A model generated the notes under the pieces. It saw nothing but the letters and a program-made list of their open reading frames with translations, was not told where the DNA came from and did not search any database. A stretch of 64,000 bases of DNA from Hyphomicrobiaceae bacterium (lineage in GTDB: Bacteria; Pseudomonadota; Alphaproteobacteria; Rhizobiales; Methyloligellaceae). Within the stretch, counting starts at the first letter, position 1. Every line of letters begins with the position of its first letter. A program made the translations under genes and the position numbers. The stretch lies in the NCBI GenBank assembly GCA_020637815.1, contig JACKJS010000001.1, positions 930,001-994,000 of the forward strand, written 5' to 3'. Below, one piece after another: positions 1 through 9,144 of this stretch.

Positions 1-220
1 TGTCCGGCACCTCGCCGTTCACGAAGGTCGAGAAACGCAGCATGCGCTGTCGCTGGTCGGGATCGGCATTGCTCATCCCCCAGTCGAGACCCGGCGGCCG
101 GACGTTGGGAAGCGTCTGCGGCCCATCCTTCGCGCCGGCCGGTGCATCCCCGCCACGAGAGCCCAGCGGAATCGCGCCGACAAGCCCGAACAAGACGACA
201 AAGATCAACATGCGCGGCAT
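1..220 (-). CDS. Partial exported protein of unknown function (N-terminal part)
   Basis: The reading frame opens at an ATG at 220 and runs off the left edge of the window, giving 73 codons. A GGAAGGG ribosome-binding site sits about 8 bases upstream, which supports this start. The first ~20 residues are hydrophobic (MPRMLIFVVLFGLVGAIPLG) and look like a signal peptide or membrane anchor. A proline- and glycine-rich stretch follows, then a segment rich in Asp, Gln and Arg. No family is recognised from this fragment, and the C-terminal domain that would define its role is outside the window. Confidence 0.5.
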   Translation of the reverse strand, partial: MPRMLIFVVLFGLVGAIPLGSRGGDAPAGAKDGPQTLPNVRPPGLDWGMSNADPDQRQRMLRFSTFVNGEVPD

Positions 221-600
221 CTGCGGCGCCCTTCCAAGCTTCTGCCAAGGCCCAACGTTATGTGTCCAGCGCACGGACGACCTTACCACAGATCAAACGG
301 CGCTATTTTCGCCGCCCAAGCCCAGAGTTTCGATTTCCACCGCCGGGAAACCGGGATGACGTCTCGACATCGAGCCGCGCGGGGAAACACCGGCGACGTC
401 CAGCCCTGATTGTCCGTACAAAAATTGCATCGATCGGAAGACGGACCGTCCCGCCTGTGCATGATCGGCGCCGACCCCGAGGACTCCTTTCGCGATCCCT
501 GTTACAGTCGCACAGCTCAGGGCATGGCTTAGCAAACCGTTTGTCAGCATCTCAAAGTTGGAGGACGGCAGCGAACCGCGTAATCGGGAGGATGTGCGGG
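221..600. other. Intergenic region between divergent genes
   Basis: This is the divergent spacer between the partial minus-strand gene and the outer membrane protein gene. It should carry both promoters. Open frames crossing it are rich in Arg, Pro and Ser and look non-coding. I see no repeat or strong hairpin. Confidence 0.5.
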
Positions 601-1410
601 ATGTTTGTGTTGCGCATGATCTGTGCAGGCCTGATCTGGGGCCTTGCGCTGACTGTCTCGCCGGCCCACGCACAAGAGTCGGGCGACCTTGCCCAACAAG
701 CGCAGAACCCCATCGCCAGCCTGATTTCGGTCCCTTTCCAGAACAACACAAATTTCAACGTCGGTCCGTTCGGCAACGACCAGAACATCCTCAACATCCA
801 GCCGGTCATCCCGTTCAAGCTGAACGAGGATTGGAACCTAGTAACCCGCTGGATCCTGCCAGTGGTTTACCAGCCGGCCGTCTATCGGGGTGACGAGAGC
901 GATTTTGGTCTCGGCAATTTCAACCCGAGCTTTTTCTTCGTCACGCAAGCCAGCCCAACGCTCATGATCGGTGCCGGCCCAACTTTCCTCCTGCCGACGA
1001 ACACGGATGCAAGCCTTGGCGTCGACAAGTGGGGCGCGGGTCCAACCGCGGCCATCGTTTGGACACCCGGCAAATGGGTCGTGGGGGCACTCGTCAACAA
1101 CATTTGGTCTTTCGCGGGGGACTCCAAGGCGCCGGACGTGAACCAGTTCCTGCTCCAGTACTTCGTCAACTACAATCTGAAGCACGGCTGGTACCTCACC
1201 TCCGCACCGATCATCACCGCGAATTGGGAAGCGCCCGCAGGCGATCAATGGACATTGCCGCTCGGTGGCGGCGCCGGCCGCGTGTTCAACGTCGGCTCCC
1301 AGCCCGTGAACATGTCCCTGCAAGCCTACAACAACGTGATCGCACCGGACGGCGGTCCCGATTGGCAACTGCGCTTCCAGGTACAGCTCCTATTCCCGAC
1401 AGGTGGGTGA
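601..1410 (+). CDS. Outer membrane porin-like / transporter-like protein
   Basis: A 269-residue exported protein. The ATG at 601 is preferred because a GGGAGG ribosome-binding site lies about 9 bases before it; the in-frame ATG at 592 is too close to that site, and the further upstream extension of the frame is compositionally non-coding. Residues 1-25 form a signal peptide ending in an AHA-type cleavage site. The rest alternates polar and aromatic residues as in a beta-barrel and ends in a Gln/Phe-rich strand near the C-terminus. It resembles the neuromedin-U-like or phenol-degradation-type outer membrane proteins found widely in Proteobacteria. Its substrate is unknown, and no neighbouring gene suggests one. 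Confidence 0.6.
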   Translation: MFVLRMICAGLIWGLALTVSPAHAQESGDLAQQAQNPIASLISVPFQNNTNFNVGPFGNDQNILNIQPVIPFKLNEDWNLVTRWILPVVYQPAVYRGDESDFGLGNFNPSFFFVTQASPTLMIGAGPTFLLPTNTDASLGVDKWGAGPTAAIVWTPGKWVVGALVNNIWSFAGDSKAPDVNQFLLQYFVNYNLKHGWYLTSAPIITANWEAPAGDQWTLPLGGGAGRVFNVGSQPVNMSLQAYNNVIAPDGGPDWQLRFQVQLLFPTGG

Positions 1411-1588
1411 CGGACGTCGAACGGTTCACCTGTAGAATGTGACTTTCATCGAGTTGCGCGACGGCATCGTCGTGGCCGATCCACTAGTGTCGGAGGAGAT
1501 GGCGTGCTCGTAGCCCTGAGCGCGGCCCCGCCGCACGCGCGGCAAAGAAGAACGCGGGCGAGAGGGAAATATCGCTTTGGACAGAAAA

Positions 1589-1665
1589 TGGTGGGCCCGG
1601 CTGGACTCGAACCAGCAACCAGACGGTTATGAGCCGCCGGCTCTAACCAATTGAGCTACGGGCCC
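1589..1665 (-). tRNA. tRNA with CAU anticodon, most likely tRNA-Ile2 (otherwise elongator Met)
   Basis: The minus strand folds as a full cloverleaf: a 7-bp acceptor stem GGGCCCG/CGGGCCC, D-arm GCTC/GAGC, anticodon loop CTCATAA on a GGCGG/CCGTC stem, a T-arm with GGTTCGAGTCC, and an encoded CCA end. The acceptor and anticodon stems resemble the bacterial tRNA-Ile2 whose C34 is changed to lysidine, more than elongator tRNA-Met. Automated callers often label such genes Met. The assignment between the two is inferred from resemblance only. Confidence 0.9.
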
Positions 1666-1835
1666 CCAGAGCGCGACAAACATTGATCGCCGGCCCGCTA
1701 CAAAACGCGCACAGCGATTCTCAAGTGAAAGCGATCTCCGCTGAGAGCTCCCCCCGCGCCTCACAATTCCGCCTCATAGCAGATTCCTTATAGGGCTCAA
1801 ACTCAAGTGCCACACTCATGATTTGGAGCCGTTTC

Positions 1836-2555
1836 ATGATCCTTCCGCCTTCCCTGCGCATCCTCGTACCGGCGCTCGCCGTCCTCGCCGCCTCCCTGCC
1901 CCTTTCGGCTGCGGCCGCAGACGGTCCAGCGAAGCGGACGATCTCGCTCTCAGGGTCGGGCATCGTGAACGCCGCTCCCGACATGGCCAGTATTTCCACC
2001 GGCGTGACGACCGAGGGTCAAACCGCTCAGGATGCGCTTTCGAAGAACACCGAGGCGATGGCCAAGGTGGTGGAGGGTTTGAAAGAGGCCGGAATCGAAC
2101 CGAAAGACATTCAGACCTCAAATTTCAACGTCTCGCCCATCTACGAGCAACAGAAGGACAGACAGGCCGCGTTCATCACCGGTTACCGCGTGAGCAACCA
2201 GGTCCAAATCACGGTACGCGATACCGAGAAGCTTGGTTCGGTTCTGGACAAGGCAGTCACGGCGGGTGCGAACCAGATCGACTCGATCAGCTTCAGCATC
2301 GCCGAGCCGGAGCGGCTAAAAGACGAAGCGCGAAGGCTGGCCATGCGCAATGCGATCGACAATGCGAAACTCTATGCCGAAGCGGCAGGCGTCGAGCTCG
2401 GACCGGTGATATCGATCCGCGAAGGAGGCGACCTGACCCCGCAGCCGTACCGCGCGGCGGCTGCTCCCATGATGGCCATGGAGAAGGCCGTGCCGGTCGA
2501 AGCCGGCACACTGTCAGTCGAGGCCAATGTCAGCGTCACGTGGGAACTGCGCTAG
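1836..2555 (+). CDS. SIMPL (DUF541) domain periplasmic protein
   Basis: A 239-residue exported protein. I chose the ATG at 1836 because GGAG lies 8 bases upstream; an in-frame ATG at 1818 has no such site. A signal peptide ends near the SAAAA segment around residue 28. The mature part carries the features of the SIMPL/DUF541 family: an early 'GSGIVNAAPDMASISTGV' strand, a middle helix with repeated Lys/Glu, and the 'DNAKLYAEAAGVELGPVISI' region with a C-terminal 'VSVTWEL' strand. Members are periplasmic or surface-exposed proteins, some linked to oxidative stress, with no defined enzymatic activity. The gene stands alone between a tRNA and the Pcm fusion. Confidence 0.85.
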   Translation: MILPPSLRILVPALAVLAASLPLSAAAADGPAKRTISLSGSGIVNAAPDMASISTGVTTEGQTAQDALSKNTEAMAKVVEGLKEAGIEPKDIQTSNFNVSPIYEQQKDRQAAFITGYRVSNQVQITVRDTEKLGSVLDKAVTAGANQIDSISFSIAEPERLKDEARRLAMRNAIDNAKLYAEAAGVELGPVISIREGGDLTPQPYRAAAAPMMAMEKAVPVEAGTLSVEANVSVTWELR

Positions 2556-2665
2556 CGCCCCAACCGGATCGCTTGCCGCCCCGTCCTTCGGCGCGGAACG
2601 CCATCCCATGAACTGATCCCGATCAAAGACGGATCGGCCGGATAGGTGTAGCGTTTCGCTTCATC

Positions 2666-4732
2666 ATGAGTGTTCCCGAGAACGGGCCGGACGGAACCGA
2701 TATCCACGCCCGCGACCGTGCCTTTATGGTCGCCCGCCATCTCGAGGCGCGCGGTATCGTGGATCCATACGTGCTCACTGCCATGGGCAAAGTTCCGCGT
2801 GAGGCGTTCGTGGCGACGCCTCTCAGTGAATTTGCCTACGAAGATTCCGCGCTTCCCATCGAGGCTGGGCAAACAATCTCTCAGCCGTACATTGTCGCGC
2901 GCATGATTGAGCTCGCCGAGATTCGTCCCGGCGACAAGGTACTCGAAGTAGGATCCGGCTCGGGCTACGCGGCGGCGGTCATGGGCGCCATCGCTTCGCA
3001 TGTCTACGCCATAGAGCGGCATGAGGAGCTTGCCGAGCGAGCGCGCACGCGGGAACACCGGCTCGGCTACCGCAATGTGGAAATCATCTGCGGCGACGGC
3101 ACCAAAGGGCTGCCCGGCGAAGCGCCATTCGACGCGATCGTGGTGTCGGCAGGCGGGCCGAAAATACCGGAGGCATTAAAACGGCAGTTGGCCATAGGCG
3201 GGCGGCTCGTCATTCCAGTCGGTCCGAGCGTGCATCAGACTTTGATGCTGGTGCGCCGCACCGGCGAAGACACCTTCGTGCAAGAGGACCACGGCGCCGT
3301 CACGTTCGTACCCCTGATCGGCGAAGGCGGCTGGGCCGCGCCGGAAACAGCCGCGAAAGAGAGTGGGATCGACGCCGAAACGTCGGGTTTCGCCCACGGT
3401 CTGCATGGTCCGGCGCGGCGGGCCAAGATCAGCCGTTCAATACCGAGCCATGCGATTGCCGGCGCCGCCGAACCTTTCGGCGATCTCAACGAACTCGCGG
3501 CTCTAACGGAACGCTTCGCGGATCGGCGCGTGGTCCTTCTCGGCGAGGCCACTCACGGCACCGCCGAATTCTACGATGCACGCGCACGCATCACGGAAAC
3601 GCTGGTCCGGAAGCACGGATTCAACATCGTCGCGGTGGAAGCCGATTGGCCCGATGCAACCGTCTACGATGCGTTCGTGCGAGGCTTGCCCCGGCCGAGC
3701 GTCCCTGAGTCCGCCTTCTCGCGCTTTCCAGTATGGATGTGGCGCAATGCCCAAGTGGGCAACTTCCTGCAACGGCTGCAGGCCATCAACGAACGCATCG
3801 CCGATCCGGCGCAGCGGGCCGGCTTCTACGGGTTGGACGTATACAGCCTATCGACCTCCATCAGCGCGGTTCTCGACTATCTCGACCGAGTCGATACGGA
3901 GGCGGCGCGAATCGCACGTGAACGATACGGTTGTCTCGCACCGTTCCGGGCAGAGCCTGCCCGCTACGGCCGGATGGCTTTGTCGCGCGGATATGCCATG
4001 TGCGAGAAGCCCGTCACCGACACGCTGGTCGATCTGTTGCGGCGGCGCCTCGGCTATCTCGTGAGAGACGGCAGCGCCTTCTTCGACGCGGAGCAGAACG
4101 CGCGCATCGTCGCGACCGCCGAACAGTACTACCGCATCATGTATTACGGCACGGCTCAGTCGTGGAATCTCCGCGATCAGCATATGTTCGACACGCTGGA
4201 GCGTATCATCGACCATCGCGGTCCCGGCTCCAAGGCGGTCGTTTGGGCGCACAACTCGCACATCGGCAGTGCCGAGTTCACCGAGATGGGGCAAGTACGC
4301 GGCGAGCACAATATCGGCCAGTTGGCGCGCGTACGCTTCGGCGAGGACTGTGCGCTTATCGGTTTCGGAACGGACCGGGGCACGGTCGCGGCGGCCTCCA
4401 ACTGGGACGAGCCGATGGAGATCAAGCGCGTGCAGCCTGCGCGCGACGACTCCTTCGAGGGACATTCACGCGAGGCCGGCATCGATGCGTTTTTCCTGGA
4501 AACCGGCCCCGGTCAGAAACGCAGCGTTCGCGACGCCTTGGCCGAGCCCCAGCTCGAGCGTGCGATCGGCGTGATCTACCGGCCCGATACCGAGCTTCTG
4601 TCGCACTACTTCCAGGCGGAACTCTCGAAGCAGTTCGACGCCTGGATCTGGTTCACGGAAACGCAAGCCGTTGCCGCACGGCCACAGTCCCATCCGCACG
4701 GGCCCGACGAAACGTACCCGTTCGGTCTCTGA
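2666..4732 (+). CDS. Fusion of protein-L-isoaspartate O-methyltransferase and erythromycin-esterase-like domain
   Basis: A 688-residue two-domain protein with no signal peptide, so cytoplasmic. Residues ~15-220 match protein-L-isoaspartate (D-aspartate) O-methyltransferase: 'ISQPYIVARMIEL', the SAM-binding 'VLEVGSGSGYAA' loop, 'CGDGTKGLP' and 'PFDAIVVSAGGP'. This enzyme methylates damaged isoaspartyl residues so they can be repaired. Residues ~265-670 match the erythromycin esterase family: 'VVLLGEATHGTAEFYDAR', 'VAVEADWPDA', and 'VVWAHNSHIG' with its conserved histidines. Free-standing members of the second family open macrolide rings, but most genomic members have unknown substrates. Both halves look intact. 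The stop at 4732 is 20 bp from the convergent stop of panD. Confidence 0.85.
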   Translation: MSVPENGPDGTDIHARDRAFMVARHLEARGIVDPYVLTAMGKVPREAFVATPLSEFAYEDSALPIEAGQTISQPYIVARMIELAEIRPGDKVLEVGSGSGYAAAVMGAIASHVYAIERHEELAERARTREHRLGYRNVEIICGDGTKGLPGEAPFDAIVVSAGGPKIPEALKRQLAIGGRLVIPVGPSVHQTLMLVRRTGEDTFVQEDHGAVTFVPLIGEGGWAAPETAAKESGIDAETSGFAHGLHGPARRAKISRSIPSHAIAGAAEPFGDLNELAALTERFADRRVVLLGEATHGTAEFYDARARITETLVRKHGFNIVAVEADWPDATVYDAFVRGLPRPSVPESAFSRFPVWMWRNAQVGNFLQRLQAINERIADPAQRAGFYGLDVYSLSTSISAVLDYLDRVDTEAARIARERYGCLAPFRAEPARYGRMALSRGYAMCEKPVTDTLVDLLRRRLGYLVRDGSAFFDAEQNARIVATAEQYYRIMYYGTAQSWNLRDQHMFDTLERIIDHRGPGSKAVVWAHNSHIGSAEFTEMGQVRGEHNIGQLARVRFGEDCALIGFGTDRGTVAAASNWDEPMEIKRVQPARDDSFEGHSREAGIDAFFLETGPGQKRSVRDALAEPQLERAIGVIYRPDTELLSHYFQAELSKQFDAWIWFTETQAVAARPQSHPHGPDETYPFGL

Positions 4733-4752
4733 CCGCTTGGCACAACTGCGCC

Positions 4753-5097
4753 CTACGACTTGGAGACGATCTCGTTGCCTTCGCCAAGCAACACCACGCT
4801 TGGGTGGTAGTTGCGCGCTTCCTCGGCCGGAATCTGGCAATAGGCCACGATGATGACCTTGTCGCCCTTCTGGACGAGACGGGAGGCCGCGCCGTTGACC
4901 GCGATCGCGGCGGAGCCTCGCGGCGCCTCGATGGCGTAGGTCGTGAAACGCGCGCCGGTGTTGATATTCAGCACATCCACCTGCTCATGCGGCAGGATAC
5001 CAGACGCATCGAGCAGGTCGCGATCAATCCCGATCGAGCCTTCATAGTGCAAATCGGCGCCGGTCACGGTGGCCCGGTGCAGCTTGGTCTTCAACAT
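4753..5097 (-). CDS. panD: Aspartate 1-decarboxylase
   Basis: A 114-residue protein that makes beta-alanine from aspartate for pantothenate and CoA synthesis. The start at 5097 gives the canonical N-terminus MLKTKLHRATVTGADLHYEG. The proenzyme self-cleaves at Gly20-Ser21 within 'YEGSIGID' to form the pyruvoyl cofactor, and conserved segments 'AIAVNGAASRLVQKGDKVII' follow. An upstream extension of the frame to 5232 is not conserved and is rejected. No other pan gene is nearby. Confidence 0.95.
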   Translation of the reverse strand: MLKTKLHRATVTGADLHYEGSIGIDRDLLDASGILPHEQVDVLNINTGARFTTYAIEAPRGSAAIAVNGAASRLVQKGDKVIIVAYCQIPAEEARNYHPSVVLLGEGNEIVSKS

Positions 5098-5128
5098 CGT
5101 TAGGAACACGTGGCAGCCCCTAAAGTCT

Positions 5129-5154
5129 GAAGTGGGCCCGCAGGCGGGCCCTTC
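5129..5154 (-). terminator. GC-rich hairpin between cyclase gene and panD
   Basis: A strong inverted repeat (arms GGGCCCGC and GCGGGCCC with flanking GAAG/TTC pairing and one bulge) lies 115 bp past the cyclase stop and ~30 bp before panD. There is no clear T-run on either strand, so it may be a weak terminator, a processing site or part of the panD leader. Confidence 0.45.
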
Positions 5155-5264
5155 TCTGTCGCCTGAGGATATAGAGCAAGCTTCGCTGTGTTGCAATGCA
5201 ACAACCACGCGAATCCGCGATTTCTTGCTCATAAATTGTGATAAACGGACGAAAATCGCAGCGC

Positions 5265-6560
5265 TTACCGGCCGTTAGCTAGCGCCGCGCCGCCCGTTTG
5301 ACGCAGTGCCCAAAGCCGCTTCGCGGCCGGGATGCCGCGTAGATCGTGGAGGCCCATGTCGTTGAGGCGCAACCCCGAGTCAGCGCGCGCGCGGCGTACA
5401 ACTTCGTCCGTCGCCACGATGGGCTGGCCCAGCAGCTTGGACATGTCTTGGGTGCGCGCGACCTCGTTCACGGCGCGGCCTATCACGCCGAATTTGAGCC
5501 GTTCGCGCGTGCCCGCATTGCCGAACACCACGTCGCCGAAATGGACACCGACGCCGAAGGTGATTTCCTTGGCGCAGGCGCAGGCACGCGCCTTGGCCGC
5601 GGCAAGCCGCTCCTGTGCCTTGATCGCCGCATTCAGGGCCGCCGTGGCGGCGGCCTCGTCGCCGGTCCGCTCGACGGGGAAGAAGGCCAGGATCGCATCG
5701 CCGACAATGTCGAGGACTTGGCCGCCCTCCTCGATCACGGCGCCTGCCGCACAATCGAAATAGACGTTCAGCAGTTCGAGGAAGCCTTCGACGGACAGCG
5801 CGTCGGCAAGCCCCGTCGAGTTCCGCAAATCGCTATACCAAAGCGCAGCCGTGAGTCGCTCGCCATCGCCGCGCTTGATCGTGCCAGACAGGATGCGCTC
5901 GCCAACAAGCGGACCGTGAAAGGCATTGAGCGCGTTCTTGGCGATCTGGTCCTTGATGAGCACCCGGAGCGCCAGAGACAGCGGCGCCAGGATCTGTTGC
6001 ATAATCGACAGGTCGCGGGTGGAAAACCCCTCCGGCGCCTTGGTCGACCAGGAAATGGCGAGCCCGTCGGTCGTGCCGACCTCCATCGGCTTCTCGCCGA
6101 ACGAGACCACACGCGCCAGATAACCGGTGAAGCCCTCCCCGCGCAGGCGCTGCAAGAGCGGGAACCGGTCGACCATCGTGTCGCGGTCCAGCTGCAAACG
6201 CAGCTCCGGCAGGCCCTCCTTGATCATCCAATAGAAGGGACTGAGCGTGAATTCCGGATTGTCCTCCGAGAGCGCTTGGAAATATTCGACCTCGACACCG
6301 CGCTCGTCGGTCCATGAGATGGTCATGCCGTCGAAAAGCGGGTGGAGAATGCGGAAGCCCACCAACATCCGCGCCAGCGGCACGCCAGCCGCCACAAGAC
6401 GGCTCATCACCGTCTCGACGAGGTCGCCCACGGGCCGGTCCGTCAGCCCCGAGGCGATGATGGTGTCCGCGATCTCGCCGGAGACGCAGAGGTCCAGCTC
6501 CGCGAGGCCCGGGGCGCGCGCGGAGACCCCCGCCTGATCCTGAATCATCGTATCGCTCAT
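5265..6560 (-). CDS. Adenylate/guanylate cyclase domain protein
   Basis: A 431-residue protein. I chose the ATG at 6560 (MSDTMIQDQ); a GTG three codons upstream is possible. Residues ~1-200 form a uncharacterised N-terminal sensor-like region. Residues ~215-400 are a class III nucleotide cyclase domain, with 'LWYSDLRNSTGLADAL' (the first metal-binding Asp), 'GGQVLDIVGDAILAFFP' (the second metal Asp), and 'FGVGVHFGDVVFGNAGTRERL'. It would make cAMP (or cGMP) from the NTP. No membrane segment is evident, so it is probably cytoplasmic. Such N-terminal/cyclase proteins are common in Hyphomicrobiales. Its upstream region contains a 40-bp repeat array. Confidence 0.85.
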   Translation of the reverse strand: MSDTMIQDQAGVSARAPGLAELDLCVSGEIADTIIASGLTDRPVGDLVETVMSRLVAAGVPLARMLVGFRILHPLFDGMTISWTDERGVEVEYFQALSEDNPEFTLSPFYWMIKEGLPELRLQLDRDTMVDRFPLLQRLRGEGFTGYLARVVSFGEKPMEVGTTDGLAISWSTKAPEGFSTRDLSIMQQILAPLSLALRVLIKDQIAKNALNAFHGPLVGERILSGTIKRGDGERLTAALWYSDLRNSTGLADALSVEGFLELLNVYFDCAAGAVIEEGGQVLDIVGDAILAFFPVERTGDEAAATAALNAAIKAQERLAAAKARACACAKEITFGVGVHFGDVVFGNAGTRERLKFGVIGRAVNEVARTQDMSKLLGQPIVATDEVVRRARADSGLRLNDMGLHDLRGIPAAKRLWALRQTGGAALANGR

Positions 6561-6636
6561 GAGCGGCACTCTATCACGCTATGCGGCGTCCGCATCGCGG
6601 CGCCTCTCAAGTTTTCGTGGGTGAGACTCATTTGAT

Positions 6637-6790
6637 TGCCCTACCGCGCCTCGCGCTACTTGTGGGCATGTTTATTTGCTCTACCGCGCCTCGCGCTACT
6701 TGAGGGCATGTTTATTTGCCCTACCGCGCCTCGCGCTGCTTGAGCGCTTGTTTGTCCGCGCTACCGCTCTTGGCGCTGCTTGAGCGCATG
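6637..6790. repeat. Four tandem ~40-bp palindromic repeat units
   Basis: The core CTACCGCGCCTCGCGCTACT recurs at 6641, 6681, 6721 and (diverged) 6761, an exact 40-bp period. Each unit reads roughly GCCCTACCGCGC...GCGCTACTTGAGGGC, where GCCCT can pair with AGGGC and the CGCG blocks can pair inside. The array sits between the divergent cyclase and GNAT genes. Related units occur at 12708-12855, 13295-13362 and 15890-15961, so this is a dispersed REP-like family. Confidence 0.85.
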
Positions 6791-6981
6791 ATTCCCTGAG
6801 GCGAAACGCCGCTCTTTCTGCCCCAATCTGTTCACCCGGCGGTCATGGGTTTTCCGCAAGCTCTTCCTATCTGATCCCTATAAGCCGCACCAAACGGCAA
6901 CCGCGACCAGGGAACGACACGCGCCCAAGTACGGCTGAAGAACCGTAACGCAAAGCCGGATAACCGGCCGAAGGACTGACA

Positions 6982-7590
6982 ATGGGCCAAGCCCGAGCGA
7001 TAGCCCCCATGCGGGGCATGCATGCTTCGCAGGGAATGCTCCCCTCGAGCGGACTGCTCCCATTGCGGGAACAGCTTTCCGGCCGCGCGATCGCCATCGC
7101 CGGCAAGGACGGACAACCCCATATCGCCCGCCCGATCAACGCGACGGACACGGGCGCGTTGATGCGCTGCTACGACGCCATGACAGAGCGGGGCAAATGG
7201 TTCCGCATGCTCCACCGCCTGCCCCATCTCAGCGAAGACATGGCGCGCGACTTCTGTTCGCCAGACCCCGATCGCGACCTGTGTATCGTGCTCGAAGGCG
7301 ACGGGCCGCTCAAAGGCGAGATCTTGGGCGGCGCCCGCATCACCGGATCGGCGGACGGCAAGTCGGCCGAATATTCCGTGACGCTCCGGCCGGAGGCGGA
7401 AGGTCTAGGCCTCGCCCACAAGGCGTTGGAGCTCGTCTTCGCCGCCGCGAAGGAGATGGGCTACACCCGCATCTGGGGCACGATCCATTCGGAGAACGGG
7501 CCCATGCTCAACCTCGCCCACAGCCTTGATCTCCACGTCCACCGCGACCCCAACGACGCGGCGCTGATGGTCGCCGAGCGGAAGCTTTAG
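6982..7590 (+). CDS. GNAT family N-acetyltransferase
   Basis: A 202-residue protein beginning at an ATG preceded by GAAGGA. The first ~35 residues are poorly ordered, so a later Met is possible. Residues ~50-195 look like a GNAT fold: 'MRCYDAMTERGKWFRMLHRL' near the start of the domain, a beta strand 'SAEYSVTLRPEAEGLGLAHKALELVFAAA' that includes the acetyl-CoA-binding loop (degenerate R/Q-x-x-G-x-A), and 'IWGTIHSENGPMLNLAHSL'. It resembles the acetyltransferase domain attached to, or free from, Pat-type protein acetyltransferases. Substrate unknown. Confidence 0.75.
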   Translation: MGQARAIAPMRGMHASQGMLPSSGLLPLREQLSGRAIAIAGKDGQPHIARPINATDTGALMRCYDAMTERGKWFRMLHRLPHLSEDMARDFCSPDPDRDLCIVLEGDGPLKGEILGGARITGSADGKSAEYSVTLRPEAEGLGLAHKALELVFAAAKEMGYTRIWGTIHSENGPMLNLAHSLDLHVHRDPNDAALMVAERKL

Positions 7591-7893
7591 TTTTTACGCC
7601 AACGGCCTATTTGGGCGCTTGTTGCGCATCCGCACGTCACATCGTCGTCATCGCACGGCTTACCGGACGCCATTTCACCGATCCGGCCGCTTATCGGCTG
7701 GCGCCGAGCCCTGGATCGATTGTCTTTTACATATCTGATCCCGCAAACATTAAGCTCTTGCCGCTAAAACATTGTGCCCGCCTGTGGAGACGCAGGCCGA
7801 AGCGTCCGAAAGGGGAACTCTTCGGACGCGAGGGTCTTTCTTCAAGGGGCGAGCAGATCAGGATCGGAGACGATTTCGAGGAGGGGGACGGGC
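7591..7893. other. Intergenic region with one degenerate repeat
   Basis: No convincing gene. The stretch 7601-7622 (GGCCTATTTGGGCGCTTGTT) looks like a decayed end of the dispersed palindromic repeat. A GAGGAGGGGGA ribosome-binding site for the next gene lies at the right end. Confidence 0.4.
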
Positions 7894-9144
7894 GTGACTC
7901 TTGTTCTCATCGCGTCGGCGATAGCGATTGCCATCACAGTTCCAATCTTCCTTCGCCTGCACGCCTCGCAAATGCCGGGCGCGTCAACCTTCGCCGCCTC
8001 GGCAACGGTCGCAGCGGCGCATATTGCCTGGAGAGCAAGCGGCAGTTCGGCGGCGCAGGATCTCCTCAACGTTGTCCTCCCGCTCCTTATGCTTCTTGGC
8101 TGTCTGTTGATGCTCTCGGGCTTTCGGCAGGTCGTGTCGAAGCCGGCGCTGCGGCCGCTCACCCTCGTTGCCATCCTCGTGCCGATCGCCGCCCTTCTCG
8201 CGGCATTCACCTCCATCCAGGATAGCTTCGTCGGCAGGACGATGGTGAGTACCGGGTCGGCGTCAATCATCGTCGCGGGCATCGTCTGGACCATGGTGCG
8301 CGGATTCAGGGACGCCGATGCGCCGACAGCGTTCAAGCTTTTCACCATCGTCTGCGCATCCACCGTCTTGGTCTTCTTCGCGTCCCGGTGGGTTACGGTT
8401 GCTATGGGTGCCGACAGTTGGAGCTACTTCGTCGATCCGACGCCATGGAACCTGGCCGTCTCGTCCATCCGGCTGCTGTTGTTTCCCACCCTGTATCTGT
8501 CGGCGATCCTGCTCTTGCTCGGGAGAACCGTGACAAAGCTCGAGCGGTCGCTGAACTGCGACGATCTGACCGGCGCGCTGTCGCGGCGTGCATTTCTCGA
8601 GATCGCGGCCCCTCATTTCGATCATGACCGCACCGTTCCGAATGACGTTGCATTGCTGTTTCTCGATCTCGACCACTTCAAGCAACTCAACGATCGCTAC
8701 GGCCACCAAACCGGCGACCGGGCGCTCAAGCACTTCGTCGAAGTCGCCACGAAGGTTCTGCCGTCTCAGGCGTGTCTCGGCCGGCTCGGCGGCGAGGAAT
8801 TCGCGATCCTGCTGCCAGCAAGCTCGGCCGCAGTTGCGCGCTCGGTGAGCGAGACGCTATTGAAAGCGCTGCGGAACGCGCCCCTCTCCGGCGCCAATCA
8901 ATCCATCCCGATGTCGGTCAGCATCGGCGTCGCAACCGCAAGGCCGGGCGATTCGACCAGCGACGTCCTGAAACGCGCCGACGAGGCGCTCTATCGGGCC
9001 AAGGCGAACGGCCGCGACCGGCTTTGCTTGGCCGGCGAAATCAGAGACGACGCGGCAAATCGGAACGAGGCGTTCGAAGGCGGCGAGCCTCGCAAACGGC
9101 GGAGCTGGATCGAGACGGCGCGCCCACTAATGCCAACGTCATAG
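7894..9144 (+). CDS. Membrane-bound diguanylate cyclase (GGDEF)
   Basis: A 416-residue protein. I chose the GTG at 7894 because GAGGAGGGGGA lies directly upstream and the hydrophobic N-terminus begins there; the longer frame from 7774 is not supported. About six to seven hydrophobic helices fill residues 1-220. The GGDEF domain follows, with 'DDLTGALSRRAF', 'LLFLDLDHFKQLNDRYGHQTGD' and the active-site GGEEF near residue 299. It would make cyclic di-GMP from two GTP. The position of the inhibitory RxxD site reads PSQA, so product inhibition through that site is unlikely. No EAL domain. Confidence 0.9.
   Translation: MTLVLIASAIAIAITVPIFLRLHASQMPGASTFAASATVAAAHIAWRASGSSAAQDLLNVVLPLLMLLGCLLMLSGFRQVVSKPALRPLTLVAILVPIAALLAAFTSIQDSFVGRTMVSTGSASIIVAGIVWTMVRGFRDADAPTAFKLFTIVCASTVLVFFASRWVTVAMGADSWSYFVDPTPWNLAVSSIRLLLFPTLYLSAILLLLGRTVTKLERSLNCDDLTGALSRRAFLEIAAPHFDHDRTVPNDVALLFLDLDHFKQLNDRYGHQTGDRALKHFVEVATKVLPSQACLGRLGGEEFAILLPASSAAVARSVSETLLKALRNAPLSGANQSIPMSVSIGVATARPGDSTSDVLKRADEALYRAKANGRDRLCLAGEIRDDAANRNEAFEGGEPRKRRSWIETARPLMPTS

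Noticed and set aside
6637..6790. Possible short CRISPR array
   Set aside because: The 40-bp period contains no distinct spacers; the whole unit repeats and no cas genes are in the window. It is a tandem palindromic repeat.
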